From positions 34,338 to 98,337 of the forward strand of contig NZ_CABPTY010000003.1 in NCBI RefSeq assembly GCF_902460415.1: a stretch of DNA of 64,000 nt, in the 5' to 3' direction. The translations under genes and the position numbers were made by a program. Positions 44,232 to 54,750 of the stretch are shown here, one piece after another (positions within the stretch are counted from its first letter, which is position 1; the number at the start of each line of letters is the position of its first letter). The notes under the pieces are model-generated. The model saw only the letters and a program-made list of their open reading frames with translations, made no database searches and was not told the DNA's origin. The stretch comes from Campylobacter_A concisus_Y (GTDB lineage: Bacteria; Campylobacterota; Campylobacteria; Campylobacterales; Campylobacteraceae).

Positions 44232-44399
44232 AGTAAATTTAGTCAAAATGCTTGAAAATTTCATTTATATTTTTAAATTTAAATAAAAATTTAAATAAAT
44301 TAATTAATTTTGATCTATTTGCAAAAACTCCTAAATTTTAATTTTATTTTTAAATTTAAGAGTTAAAATCTCCATAAATTAATAAAAAAGGATGAAAAA

Positions 44400-45211
44400 A
44401 TGTGTAAAGATTGCGGTTGTTCAATGGGTAATCACACCCACGTTCACACTCACGCTGATGGCACCACTCACTCGCACCCACACACTCATGATGGATATAC
44501 AGAGCACGCTCATGACGCACACGAGCATAGCCACGAGGCTCACGCACACCCTGTGCTAAACGAGAGCAAAACCATAGACGTGATAGAGAAAATTCTCTCT
44601 GAAAACGACAAAGAAGCCGCTCACAATAGAGCACATCTTGATGAGAAAAAGATACTTTGCGTAAATTTGATGAGTAGCCCAGGTGCTGGAAAAACTACAC
44701 TTTTAGAGGCTACGATAAAGGCTGGTAAGTTTAAAATAGGCGTTGTAGAGGGCGATTTGGAGACAAATCAAGATGCCGACCGCATAGTAAAAGCTGGTGC
44801 AAAGGCTCATCAGATAAGCACAGGTCAGACCTGTCACTTGGATGCATTTATGGTGCATGAAGGGCTTCATCATTTGCCACTAAATGAGCTTGATCTAGTC
44901 TTTATAGAAAATGTTGGAAATTTAGTTTGCCCTGCAAGCTACGACGTTGGCTCACACTTTAACGCTGTGCTTCTTTCAGTGCCAGAGGGCGATGATAAGG
45001 TGAGCAAATATCCAGTGATGTTTAGGGCTGCTGACGTGCTTCTCATCACAAAAGCTTCACTTGCGCAGCACTTTGACTTTGACATCGAGCGAGTGAAAAA
45101 CGACGCTAGAAAGCTAAATCCAAAGGTCGATATCTTTGTGATAGATAGCAAAACAGGTGAGGGCATTGATAAATGGATAAGTTATTTGGAATTTAAAAAA
45201 GAGCTAAGATA

Positions 45212-45212
<1 letters not shown>
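44400..45212 (+). CDS. hypB: Hydrogenase nickel-incorporation GTPase HypB
   Basis: HypB is the GTPase that, with HypA, delivers nickel to hydrogenase (and urease where present). The 270-residue protein has the N-terminal metal motif CKDCGCS, a histidine-rich region (about residues 12-50, with more than a dozen His) able to store nickel, and the G domain: NLMSSPGAGKTTLLEATI (P-loop), VEGDLETNQDADRI, TGQTCHLDA and LLITKASL. It begins a tight hypBCDEA run; hypC starts one base inside its stop. AAAAAGGATG precedes the ATG. Confidence 0.96.
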
Positions 45213-45450
<238 letters not shown>

Positions 45451-45451
<1 letters not shown>

Positions 45452-46539
45452 TGGATCTTATCAATGACTTTCGCGATAAAAATTTAATCCTAGCCCTTTC
45501 AAAACTCATAAAAAAAGAGAGCACAAAGCCCCTAAATATCATGGAAATTTGTGGCGGCCACACGCATAGCATTATGAAATTTGCACTGCCAAGCTTGGTG
45601 GGAGAGCATATAAATTTCATCCACGGCCCAGGCTGTCCAGTTTGCGTGATGCCAAAGAGCCGCATAGATGAGGCCTGTAAGCTAGCTAGCATGGAGAATG
45701 TGATCTTTTGCACGCTAGCTGACATGCTAAGAGTGCCTGGCTCAAAGACAAGCTTGCAAAAGCTTCGCGGCGAGGGACACGATATAAGAGCGCTTTACAC
45801 TCCACTTGATGCGCTAAATATCGCTAAACAATATCCAGACAAAAAGGTAATATTTTTTGCCATAGGCTTTGAGACGACGACTCCGATGAGCGCAAATTTG
45901 GTTGAAAAAGTACTTCAGCAGGACATTAAAAATTTATACTTTCACATAAATCACGTAACCGTTCCAGCTCCAGTTAGAGCCATAATGAGCGATGAAAACG
46001 TGAGGATAGATGCATTTTTGGGACCAAGTCACGTAAGCGTGATTACTGGAAGTAAGATTTACAAAGAGCTGGCAGATGAGTTTAAAAGGCCCATCGCCAT
46101 TAGCGGTTTTGAGCCACTTGACATCATGGCAAGTGTGCTAAATTTAGTCCGTCAGCAAAACGCAGGCACTTATGAAGTCTATAACGAATACGCAAGGGCG
46201 GTCAAAGAAGAGGGCAACCTCAAGGCAAAAGAGCTCATCGCTATGTACTTTGAGCCGTGCGACTTTGTCTGGAGAGGCCTTGGCGAGATAGCGCAAAGCG
46301 GCATGAAACTAAAAAATGAGTTTGCCTACCTTGACGCTAGAGCGCAGTTTGACTGCAACGTAGAGAGCGCTGGCGAGAGCAAGGCTTGCATTTGTGGGCA
46401 AATTTTAAGAGGGCTAGCAAAGCCAACAGAGTGTAAAGTCTTTGGTAAAGTTTGCAACCCGCAAAATCCGATAGGATCGTGCATGGTCTCAAGCGAGGGC
46501 GCTTGTGCGGCATATTTTAAATACGCAAGAGTTAGTTAA
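45451..46539 (+). CDS. hypD: Hydrogenase maturation protein HypD
   Basis: HypD is the 4Fe-4S scaffold on which the Fe(CN)2CO group is built. The 362-residue protein has EICGGHTHSIMKFALPSL, HGPGCPVCVMPKSRID, FFAIGFETTTPMSA, GPSHVSVITGS and the C-terminal cysteine cluster with CICGQILRGLAKP and GSCMVSSEGACAAYF. ATG 45451 overlaps the hypC stop; TTG 45448 is directly upstream. Confidence 0.96.
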
Positions 46540-46547
46540 GGAATTTA

Positions 46548-47540
46548 ATGAAAAAGATAATGCTAAGCCACGGTGGCGGCGGCGAGGAGATGAACTCGCT
46601 TATAAATGAGACGATATTTAAAATTTTTGATAACGAAATTTTAAGGCAAAGCAACGACTCGGCGATATTAAATTTAAACGGCAAGATCGCATTTAGCTCC
46701 GATAGCTTTGTGGTAACTCCCATTTTTTTTAATGGCGGCGACATCGGCAAGATCGCGGCTTGCGGCACGATAAACGACCTAGCGATGGTTGGAGCAAGCG
46801 CAAAATACCTAAGCTGCTCGCTAATCATCGAGGAGGGGCTAAGTATAGAAGAGCTTGAAAAGGTACTTGGCTCGCTTGCTAAAACTTGCAAAGAGAGCGG
46901 TGTGAGCGTAGTTTGTGGCGATACGAAGGTAGTGCCAAAGGGTAAATGCGATAAAATTTTCATAAACACAGCAGGCATCGGCGAGATAGTTTGCGAAGGC
47001 GTGGAGCTTAAAAATTTAAAAGCAGGGGCTAAAATTTTAATCTCTGGAGATGTTGGCAGACACGGCGGCGTGGTGCTAGCAGCAAGAGAAGAATTTGAGC
47101 TTGGGCTTGATCTAAAAAGTGACTGCAAGAGCCTAAAAGAGGTTACTTTGAGGCTATTTGAGGCTGGTATAAAGCCGCAGTGCATGCGTGATGCGACTAG
47201 AGGTGGACTAAGTGCGGTGCTAAATGAGTGGGCTAAATTTAGCAAATTTGACATCTTAGTCTTTGAAGAAAATATCAAGGTCGCAGACGAAGTGATGGGC
47301 GTTTGTGAGCTATTTGGATTTGAGCCTTATGAGCTTGCAAACGAGGGCACTTTTGTGATAGCAGTTGATGAGAGCCAGGCTGAGGACGCGCTTGGGATTT
47401 TGCGAGAATTTGACAAAAATGCGATGATAATAGGCGAGGTAATGGAAGCAAAAAACGAGCGTGTCATCATCGAAAACGCCTATAAATCAAGAAGATTTCT
47501 CGAGCCGCCAAAGGGCGAGCTACTACCAAGGATCTGCTAA
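46548..47540 (+). CDS. hypE: Carbamoyl dehydratase HypE
   Basis: HypE receives the carbamoyl group from HypF on its C-terminal cysteine and dehydrates it to the cyanide ligand. The 330-residue protein has LSHGGGGEEMNSLI, FSSDSFVVTPIFFNGGDIG, GDTKVVPKGKCDKIFINTAG and ends ELLPRIC, giving the required terminal Cys. It overlaps hypA by one base. Confidence 0.96.
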   Translation: MKKIMLSHGGGGEEMNSLINETIFKIFDNEILRQSNDSAILNLNGKIAFSSDSFVVTPIFFNGGDIGKIAACGTINDLAMVGASAKYLSCSLIIEEGLSIEELEKVLGSLAKTCKESGVSVVCGDTKVVPKGKCDKIFINTAGIGEIVCEGVELKNLKAGAKILISGDVGRHGGVVLAAREEFELGLDLKSDCKSLKEVTLRLFEAGIKPQCMRDATRGGLSAVLNEWAKFSKFDILVFEENIKVADEVMGVCELFGFEPYELANEGTFVIAVDESQAEDALGILREFDKNAMIIGEVMEAKNERVIIENAYKSRRFLEPPKGELLPRIC

Positions 47541-47881
47541 TGCACGAGCTTAGTATCGTTCAAAATTTAGTCAGCCTTTGCGAGAAAAATGCCGCCAAAG
47601 AAAACGCCAAAGAGATAAGCAAGATCGAGATAAAGGTTGGCCGTTTAAGCGGAGTGGAGCCTCACTATTTGCAGAGCGCTTTTGATGTTTATAAGGCTGG
47701 TACGATCTGCGAAAATGCCGAACTTGTGATAAATTTACAAGGCATTGTTATTGAGTGTTTGGATTGTGGATTTGGCGGAGAGCTTAATGAAAATGACTTC
47801 ACCTGTCCAAAGTGTAAAAGTCAAAATTTAAAGGTAACTGACGGCGAGGATATGTATCTTATGCGCCTCGAGATGAAGTAA
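47540..47881 (+). CDS. hypA: Hydrogenase nickel chaperone HypA
   Basis: HypA binds nickel through its N-terminal MHELSIVQNLV (His2) and works with HypB. The 113-residue protein has a zinc site of two cysteine pairs (CLDCGFG and CPKCKSQNL). It is the last gene of hypBCDEA and is followed by a long perfect palindrome that should terminate transcription. Confidence 0.95.
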   Translation: MHELSIVQNLVSLCEKNAAKENAKEISKIEIKVGRLSGVEPHYLQSAFDVYKAGTICENAELVINLQGIVIECLDCGFGGELNENDFTCPKCKSQNLKVTDGEDMYLMRLEMK

Positions 47882-47909
47882 ATTTTGCGTATTATAATAC
47901 GCAAAATTT
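47880..47909 (+). terminator. Palindromic terminator after hypA
   Basis: AAATTTTGCGTATT (47880-47893) and AATACGCAAAATTT (47896-47909) form a 14 bp perfect dyad around two bases, with an additional T. It overlaps the hypA stop codon. Confidence 0.8.
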
Positions 47910-47957
47910 TATGCTTTTTGTCAAAATATTTTAATAGTCGCAGTATCAAAAAATAGC

Positions 47958-47988
47958 TATCAAAGCCTTAATCCTTTAGACTTTGATA
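47958..47988. repeat. Short inverted repeat in the hypA/asmA-like gap
   Basis: TATCAAAG (47958-47965) and CTTTGATA (47981-47988) form an 8 bp stem. The 221-base gap between convergent hypA and the AsmA-like gene otherwise shows nothing I recognise. Confidence 0.4.
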
Positions 47989-48102
47989 TCTTTACGCACT
48001 TTGCGAGCTGAGGATAATAAAAATAATCAAAAATGAGCGCCACTCTTAGTTTTAGAAGTAGTCAATAATTTTTCTATAATTTCTGTGCGTTGCAGATTTA
48101 AA

Positions 48103-50700
48103 CTACTCAAATATCAAAAACGGAGCCTGAATCACGTTTCTTATTATCTTTAGTGGCGAGAGCAGGGCGTCTTGCAGGATCTGCGTCGAGTACTCAGGCT
48201 TATCGGTAGTGCCACGTATGGCGATGACGGTTGAGAGCGAGCGGTCCTTGCCAAGGATTATTTGATTTACCAGTGGAATTTTATCAATGATACTGCTAGC
48301 ATCTTTTAGTAGCTTTAGCTCAAGGTCGATGTTTATCTTTTTACTCTTTAGGTCAATCGTGCCACGCCCGCCGATATCAGCACTTGTGCCTATCATTTCA
48401 ATCGCTAAAAATTCGATCATATCGCCATTTCTAGTGAGTAAGATTTTACCATTTTTAACAGTAAAGCCCTTGTCGTTAAAGTCAGGTGTTTTAAAGCTAA
48501 GAAGCGATGGAACGGAGTTTAAAAAGCTAAGTAGCCTTTGATAAAAGATATAATCCTTTAAAAAAGTATCAAAAAATCTCACCTCAGCTTTGAAATTCTT
48601 CGAGTTTTCTCCAAGCATTTTTAGGCGAAATTTACCGCCCTCAAAGCTCTTGATACCAAAAAGGTCGTTGATAAATTCTCCGCTTATATCGGTTGCGTCT
48701 AAATTTATACTCTTTTCATCATTAAAATAGCCAACTCTTCCTTGCTGCGCCAGCCCATTTAGCGAGGTGCTTTTGCCCTTTTTCTCGGCGCTAAAGCTAG
48801 TAAATGGTAAGGTCTTGTTTAGATCCCTTAAAATGATATCGCCATTTTTTGCTAAAAGCTCAAGCGGCGTGCTTTGTTCGCTGGTTTTGTTATCGTCAAG
48901 CACTAGCAAATTTAGATCTTTAGTCTTTACATTTATGGCTTTTTCTTTTATGTCTAGGCTTAGCTTTTTACTTGCGCTATCTACCTTTACGCCAGCTTTT
49001 GAGACTAAAATTTTTAGATCATCGTTTTCATATTTTGAGCCATTTTTATCTAAAAACGGCAAGTCAAAGTTTACCTCTTTGGCAAAAATTTCAAGATCAG
49101 TAAAATCCTTGCTTTTTATACTAAGTTCATCAAAACCACACACGCCGTTTTGCTTTAAAACAGGTGAGTTCTCTATGAAAAATTTACTATTTTTTGTTGC
49201 TATTTTACTTTCACTGCCAAAGCTCATATCAAGTCCAAATGGCTCTATCTTAAGCAAAGTTTCATCAGCCTTGCTAAAGTCTAAAAATGCGCTAAATGGC
49301 TCATTTTTAAAGGCTAAAATTTCATCATTTTTCTCTTTTAGGTCAAAGCTTTCTATCACGCCTTTTATCTCGCCAGTACTTTTTTGTAAATTTATATCAG
49401 CCTTGGCATTTGCTTTAAAAAACTCAAGTCCAAAGCCGGTAGCATCTATGTTTAAATTCGTCGTATTTATAAGCTTTACGAGAGCATTTTTAGCGTTAAA
49501 TTTACTTCCAGCAATTTCTAAAACCGCGTCACTTAGCTTAAATTCTCCATTTGCAATGACACTTTTTTCATCAAAATTTTCTAAGCTTTTCTCATCAAGC
49601 TTTATCAAAATTTTTAAGCTAGCATCCATTTTCCCACTAAGCTGTTTTACTGGTACAACGATCTTATAGGCTTTTAATATCTCATTTATAGCTTCATCAT
49701 AAATTGATTTTGTCTTTATAAGTAGCTCTAAATTTGCACTTTTTTCATCAAAGATATTATTTATCGCAACGCTTGAGCCATCAAGTTTTTTACCCTTGTA
49801 AATAGGTGAAATAAGATCAAATTTAAGCTTTGAGTTTTTAAGCGTAATATTTGCCTCGCCTACATTTACGGCCGGCAAGTCTTTTTCAAATTTAACGAGC
49901 AAATTTTTAGTATTTGCGGTGGCATTTAGATCATTTAGATAAAAGTTATTTTTGGCTAGATCAGCCTTGCCATTTATCTCTTTAAGCTCGTAATCATCAG
50001 CAACGATGTATCCATATATCCAGTTTTTAACTTCACTATTTAGCTCTATGCGTCTGTCAAGCTCGTCAATGAAGTTTTTGATACTTCCAGCCTCGACATC
50101 ATAAGCTTTGTAAGTTAAAAATGTATCTTTTAGAGCAAAATTTAGCTTACCGTGCAGCTCATGAGAGGTGAAATTTCCCTCAAATCTATAGTCATTTTTA
50201 TCAAAATCTGCACTCCCTTCGCCGCTAATGCTCACGTTAAAATCCTTAAAGCTTAAATTTCTAACGCTAAAAAGATCTATTCCGTCTTGCTGTTCGTTTT
50301 GGAATTTTATATCCACGTTTAAATAAGGGCTATCAACAAAAAATATATCATCTAAAAATAGAATTTTTAGTTTAAAATCATCTCCTATTTGCACATTTTC
50401 AAGTGAAATTTCTTGAAAAATCGTATCTATAAAATCTACGCTTTTACTAAGATTTAAAAGGCGCTCATCGCTGCTTTTTTGCTTGCTCTCTTTCTTAAAA
50501 TTTGGGAGCTTTATCTGCTTTGCTCTTGCAATTATTTTTTTATCTAATTTTATATATAATTGCTCCAATTTTACGCTGTAAAACTCGAAATAGTTAATTT
50601 TTATGCCGTATTTTAAAAGCAAAAGAAGCGAAAGAATCAAAATGATAAAAAATTTTATAAAAAAGCCATACCTAGATATTTTCTTTGATATCGTACTCAT
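48103..50700 (-). CDS. AsmA/YhdP-like large membrane-anchored protein
   Basis: An 865-residue protein with one N-terminal membrane segment (GFFIKFFIILILSLLLLLKY, about residues 12-31) and a long beta-rich periplasmic region. The C-terminal part, MIGTSADIGGRGTIDLKSKK followed by INIDLELKLL, resembles the AsmA-like C-terminal domain of YhdP/TamB-type proteins, which bridge the envelope and move phospholipid to the outer membrane. That role is family inference. AGGA lies six bases before ATG 50700. The first 59 bases overlap the divergent mltG head to head. Confidence 0.82.
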   Translation of the reverse strand: MSTISKKISRYGFFIKFFIILILSLLLLLKYGIKINYFEFYSVKLEQLYIKLDKKIIARAKQIKLPNFKKESKQKSSDERLLNLSKSVDFIDTIFQEISLENVQIGDDFKLKILFLDDIFFVDSPYLNVDIKFQNEQQDGIDLFSVRNLSFKDFNVSISGEGSADFDKNDYRFEGNFTSHELHGKLNFALKDTFLTYKAYDVEAGSIKNFIDELDRRIELNSEVKNWIYGYIVADDYELKEINGKADLAKNNFYLNDLNATANTKNLLVKFEKDLPAVNVGEANITLKNSKLKFDLISPIYKGKKLDGSSVAINNIFDEKSANLELLIKTKSIYDEAINEILKAYKIVVPVKQLSGKMDASLKILIKLDEKSLENFDEKSVIANGEFKLSDAVLEIAGSKFNAKNALVKLINTTNLNIDATGFGLEFFKANAKADINLQKSTGEIKGVIESFDLKEKNDEILAFKNEPFSAFLDFSKADETLLKIEPFGLDMSFGSESKIATKNSKFFIENSPVLKQNGVCGFDELSIKSKDFTDLEIFAKEVNFDLPFLDKNGSKYENDDLKILVSKAGVKVDSASKKLSLDIKEKAINVKTKDLNLLVLDDNKTSEQSTPLELLAKNGDIILRDLNKTLPFTSFSAEKKGKSTSLNGLAQQGRVGYFNDEKSINLDATDISGEFINDLFGIKSFEGGKFRLKMLGENSKNFKAEVRFFDTFLKDYIFYQRLLSFLNSVPSLLSFKTPDFNDKGFTVKNGKILLTRNGDMIEFLAIEMIGTSADIGGRGTIDLKSKKINIDLELKLLKDASSIIDKIPLVNQIILGKDRSLSTVIAIRGTTDKPEYSTQILQDALLSPLKIIRNVIQAPFLIFE

Positions 50701-51586
50701 CGTCGTCCTAAGCGTATTTGTCTATTTGGCACGCCCTATAAATACAAGCAAGGTCGTTTTTATACCAAAGGGAAGTGTGGGCGAGATTATATCTTATTTA
50801 GCTAATCGCAACTTTAACTTAAGCGTGATAGACAAATACGCCATACTTTTTATCGGCTCTCCGCAATCTGGCTGGATAGAGATCGGCCAAGATAAAATTT
50901 CAAGGGTTGATTTTTTAAAAAAACTTGCAAAATCAAAAGCGGCTTTAACCGAGATAACGCTAATACCAGGCGAAACAACTATTGTTTTTTTAAACCAGAT
51001 CGCCGCCCAGCTAGGACTTGATTCAGTTAAGCTAAATAGCGAATATAACGCTCTTGCTCCAGTGAGTGACGGCTTTTTGATGCCAAATACATATAAAATC
51101 CCAATAGGTATCAGCGAAAGGCACCTTGCTTTTTATCTTGTAAATTCATCAAAAAAGGCTCAAAGCGAGATCAGCAATAAAATTTTTGGCGAATACAACG
51201 AGAAAAAATGGTTTAAAATTTTAACGATCGCTTCGATCATTCAAAAGGAAGCTGCAAATGACGCTGAGATGCCACTTGTCGCCTCGGTCATTTATAACCG
51301 CCTAAATAAAGGCATGAGACTGCAGATGGATGGCACACTAAACTACGGAATTTATTCACACGATGTGATCACGGCTGAGCGCATAAGAAGCGATATGAGC
51401 GAGTTTAATACATATCTAAATGACGGTATTCCGCCAAGTCCAGTCTGCTCGGTCTCAATGAGTGCGATCAAAGCGGCGATAAACCCTGCAAAGAGCGATT
51501 ATTTATACTTTGTGCTTGACAAAAAGGTGAAAAAACACATTTTTTCAAAAACCTTAAGCGAGCACAACCAAAATATAGGAAAATAG
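50642..51586 (+). CDS. mltG: Endolytic murein transglycosylase MltG
   Basis: MltG cleaves nascent peptidoglycan strands at the inner membrane and sets glycan length. From ATG 50642 the protein has 314 residues: a membrane segment (about 11-31, DIFFDIVLIVVLSVFVYLAR), a LysM-like region and the YceG domain with IASIIQKEAAND (catalytic Glu), VIYNRLNKGMRLQMDGTLNY and NTYLNDGIPPSPVCSVS. An in-frame ATG at 50603 is possible, but it would extend the overlap with the divergent gene and add a basic tail with no family match. Confidence 0.93.
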   Translation: MIKNFIKKPYLDIFFDIVLIVVLSVFVYLARPINTSKVVFIPKGSVGEIISYLANRNFNLSVIDKYAILFIGSPQSGWIEIGQDKISRVDFLKKLAKSKAALTEITLIPGETTIVFLNQIAAQLGLDSVKLNSEYNALAPVSDGFLMPNTYKIPIGISERHLAFYLVNSSKKAQSEISNKIFGEYNEKKWFKILTIASIIQKEAANDAEMPLVASVIYNRLNKGMRLQMDGTLNYGIYSHDVITAERIRSDMSEFNTYLNDGIPPSPVCSVSMSAIKAAINPAKSDYLYFVLDKKVKKHIFSKTLSEHNQNIGK

Positions 51587-51669
51587 AGCTAGAATTTGCG
51601 GTAAATGCCTAAAATACAACGAGATTTAATAAAGAAAGTGATAAATTTTAAAAAAATAAAAGGGCTAAA

Positions 51670-53844
51670 ATGAGTGACATTATCTGGACCAAAACTGACG
51701 AAGCACCGCTTTTTGCAAGCTACTCTCTCTTTCCTATCGTAAAGAGCTTTTTATCCCGCGCTGACATTAGCATAACTAGGGCCGATATTAGCCTAGCTGG
51801 GAGAATTTTATCTCTTTTTAGCAAAGAGCTTGGACTAAATAAGGCCGATGAGTTGGAGCTTTTAGGCGAGCTTACCAGTCATAAAGAGGCAAATATCATA
51901 AAACTGCCAAACATCTCAGCCACGCTTGTTCAGCTAAAAGCAGCGATAGAGGAGCTTAGAAGCAAAGGCATAAACGTGCCTTTTTATCCAGATGAGATCA
52001 TCACGGATTACGACGAAGAGGTCGCTAAAAAATACCAAAAAGTGCTTGGCAGCGCGGTTAATCCAGTGCTAAGACAAGGAAACTCAGATAGAAGAGTCTT
52101 GCCACCGGTTAAAGAATTTGCCAAAAAGCATCCTCACAGCAACGGCGACTGGGACAAGACAAATAAGACAAAAATTTGCTACATGCAAAAGGGCGATTTT
52201 TATGAGAATGAGCGCTCAATTATCGCCAGTAAAGATGAGAAATTTTATGTAAATTTCATAAGTAAAGAGGGCAACAAAGAGCTTTTAAAAGAGCTTGCCG
52301 TACAAAGTGGCGAGATCGTAGATGTTACATATTTAAGCGTAGATGAGCTAGATAAATTTTATGAAAACTGCTTTGATGAGGCAAAAAAAGAGAATTTGAC
52401 CTTGAGTCTGCACCTAAAATGCACGATGATGAAAGTTAGCGATCCAGTCATCTTTGCTCACGCGATAAAGAGCTATTTTAAAGAGGTTTTTGAGCTGTTT
52501 GGTAATGAGTTTAAAACTCACGGCGTGGAGGCAAAAAATGGCCTAAAAGATATGTTTTCTAAAATTTCAACTCTTAAAAATAAAGATGAAATTTTGGCTA
52601 AATTTGATGAAATTTTGAGCAAAAAAGCAAAAATTTGGGCACTAAATGAAAATGCCAGCAACTTTGACGTGCCAAATGACGTCATCATCGACGCCTCCGT
52701 GCCAGCACTCATTAGAAACTCTGGCAAGGTAAAAGATAGAAGCGGCGAGCTAAATTTCTCGCTTTGTATGATCCCAGATAGAACATACGCTAGGGTTTAT
52801 GAGGCTTGCGTGGCGGACTTTAAAGAGCATGGTGCGCTTGATGTAAGTAGCATTGGTAGCGTAGCAAATGTGGGACTAATGGCCAAAAAGGCCGAAGAAT
52901 ACGGCAGTCACGATAAGACTTTTATAGCAAAAGAAGACGGAGAATTTGTAGTTTTTGATGAGGCTGGCGAGAGTGTCTTTAAATTTAGCGTTAAAAAAGG
53001 CGACATTTTTAGGATGACACAGGCAAAGGAAGACGCGATAAATGCGTGGTTTGAGCTTGCTTTAAAAAGAGGCAAGATATCAAAAGATGAGCTTATATTT
53101 TGGCTAGATAGTAGCCGTGCTCACGATAGAAATTTGATAACTAAATTTGAAAAATTTAGAGATAAATTTGTTAGAGCTGGCGTTAAATTTGAAATTTTAA
53201 ACTACGAGCAAGCGACTACAAAAACGCTTAGCTTGATAAGAGCTGGCAAAAACATCATAAGCGTAACTGGTAACGTTTTAAGAGACTATTTAACCGATCT
53301 TTTTCCGATATTTGAGCTAGGTGGTAGCTCAAAAATGCTCTCAGTTGTGCCGCTACTTGCTGGTGGGGCAATGTTTGAAACAGGTGCTGGTGGAACGGCT
53401 CCGACGCTTGTTAAAGAGCTAAAAGAGAGAAATCACCTACTTTGGGACAGTCTCGGTGAGTTTTTAGCGCTTAGTGCTTCACTTGAGCATCTGGCATTTA
53501 CTAAGCAAAAAAAAGAGGCAAAAGAGCTAAGCGATGCGCTAAATAGAGCCGTTGCTAGCTATTTGGACGAAAACAAAACGCCAAATGCCACTCTTGATAC
53601 CAGAGAATCGCACTTTTATCTGGCACTATTTTGGGCAAGAGAAATAGCAAAAAGTGGCGAGATTTTAAGTAAAATTTTTGAAAATTTAGCAGACGAGCTA
53701 GAGAAAAATGAGAGCGAAATTTTAAAAGAGTTAAGACAAAATGATGGTGCAAGCGTGGAATTTGGTGGATATTATTTGCCAGATGAAGTGAGGGCAAATG
53801 AGGTCATGAGACCAAGTAAAATTTTAAATCAAATAATAGGATGA
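51670..53844 (+). CDS. icd: Monomeric NADP-dependent isocitrate dehydrogenase
   Basis: The 724-residue monomeric (IDH-II) enzyme oxidises isocitrate to 2-oxoglutarate with NADP. Characteristic blocks are IWTKTDEAPLFASYSLFPIV (residues 4-23), NPVLRQGNSDRRVLPPVKEF, HPHSNGDWD, LHLKCTMMKVSDPVIF, IPDRTYARVYEACVADFKEH, FWLDSSRAHDRNLITKF, MFETGAGGTAPTLVKEL and LWDSLGEF. mdh follows after four bases, so both belong to one operon with oorDABC downstream. Confidence 0.97.
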   Translation: MSDIIWTKTDEAPLFASYSLFPIVKSFLSRADISITRADISLAGRILSLFSKELGLNKADELELLGELTSHKEANIIKLPNISATLVQLKAAIEELRSKGINVPFYPDEIITDYDEEVAKKYQKVLGSAVNPVLRQGNSDRRVLPPVKEFAKKHPHSNGDWDKTNKTKICYMQKGDFYENERSIIASKDEKFYVNFISKEGNKELLKELAVQSGEIVDVTYLSVDELDKFYENCFDEAKKENLTLSLHLKCTMMKVSDPVIFAHAIKSYFKEVFELFGNEFKTHGVEAKNGLKDMFSKISTLKNKDEILAKFDEILSKKAKIWALNENASNFDVPNDVIIDASVPALIRNSGKVKDRSGELNFSLCMIPDRTYARVYEACVADFKEHGALDVSSIGSVANVGLMAKKAEEYGSHDKTFIAKEDGEFVVFDEAGESVFKFSVKKGDIFRMTQAKEDAINAWFELALKRGKISKDELIFWLDSSRAHDRNLITKFEKFRDKFVRAGVKFEILNYEQATTKTLSLIRAGKNIISVTGNVLRDYLTDLFPIFELGGSSKMLSVVPLLAGGAMFETGAGGTAPTLVKELKERNHLLWDSLGEFLALSASLEHLAFTKQKKEAKELSDALNRAVASYLDENKTPNATLDTRESHFYLALFWAREIAKSGEILSKIFENLADELEKNESEILKELRQNDGASVEFGGYYLPDEVRANEVMRPSKILNQIIG

Positions 53845-53848
53845 GAAA

Positions 53849-54742
53849 ATGAAAATAAGTATAGTTGGAGCAGGAAACGTCGGTGCAAGCATAGCTTATG
53901 CGCTTTGTATGAGAGAAGTTTGCGATGAGATCGCGCTTGTGGATATATTTGGTGACGTGGCACGTGCAAAAGCGATCGATCTAGCACAGTCAAGCTGCGT
54001 TTTTAATGCTAAAACTACCGTTTGCGGTGGCGATGACTTTATACTAATAGAGGGCAGTGATATTGTAGTGGTAACTGCTGGAAGCCCAAGGAAAGAGGGT
54101 CAAACAAGAGAGGACTTGCTTCTTAAAAATGCCGTCGTTGTAAAGCAAACGGCTCAAAATATCGCAAAATTTGCACCAAATGCGGTGATAATCGTTGTGA
54201 CAAATCCGCTTGATGTGATGGTCTGGACGGCTCATAAATTTAGCGGTTTTAGCAAAAATAAAGTGATCGGCATGGCTGGTGAGCTTGATGGGGCAAGATG
54301 CAGATATGAGCTAGCACTTCTAAAAGATAAGGATGCAAAAGAGCTAAAGACAAAGATAATTGGCGCTCACAACGACGAGATGATCGTATCTGCTAGTAAT
54401 ATCAGCGAAAATTTAAACGAAAATGAGCTAGCAACTCTTAAAAAAGAGACAAGCACAGGCGGCGCAAAGATCGTTAAGCTTCTTGGCACTTCAGCTTACT
54501 ACGCACCAGCGGCTGCAGTTGTGAAAATGTGTGAAGCGATCATGGGCAAGAGTGATGAAATTTTAAGCGCTAGCGTACTTCTTGATGATGAACTAAGTTG
54601 CGGAAGGCTAGTAAGGCTTGGACGTGATGGCCTAAAAGAAATTTTAGAGTTAAATTTAAGTGCCAGCGAGCAAGAACAACTAAGCAAAAGTGAAGCTGAT
54701 ATTAGAAAAAACATTAAATTTTTAAAAGAAAATTTAGATTAG
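53849..54742 (+). CDS. mdh: Malate dehydrogenase (lactate dehydrogenase-like)
   Basis: The 297-residue enzyme interconverts malate and oxaloacetate with NAD. It has the Rossmann motif VGAGNVGASIAYALCMREV, IALVDIFGDVARAKAIDLAQ (Asp for NAD), VVVTAGSPRKEGQTREDLL (the Arg at the substrate loop fits malate), VVTNPLDVMVW and the catalytic-histidine block IGAHNDEMIV. It is four bases downstream of icd; oorD follows after eight bases. Confidence 0.94.
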   Translation: MKISIVGAGNVGASIAYALCMREVCDEIALVDIFGDVARAKAIDLAQSSCVFNAKTTVCGGDDFILIEGSDIVVVTAGSPRKEGQTREDLLLKNAVVVKQTAQNIAKFAPNAVIIVVTNPLDVMVWTAHKFSGFSKNKVIGMAGELDGARCRYELALLKDKDAKELKTKIIGAHNDEMIVSASNISENLNENELATLKKETSTGGAKIVKLLGTSAYYAPAAAVVKMCEAIMGKSDEILSASVLLDDELSCGRLVRLGRDGLKEILELNLSASEQEQLSKSEADIRKNIKFLKENLD

Positions 54743-54750
54743 GAATATAG

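Noticed and set aside
48767..49669. A 300-codon open frame on the plus strand inside the AsmA-like gene
   Set aside because: It is antisense to a clearly coding gene, has a Ser/Phe/Leu-rich shadow composition, and shows no ribosome site or recognisable domain.
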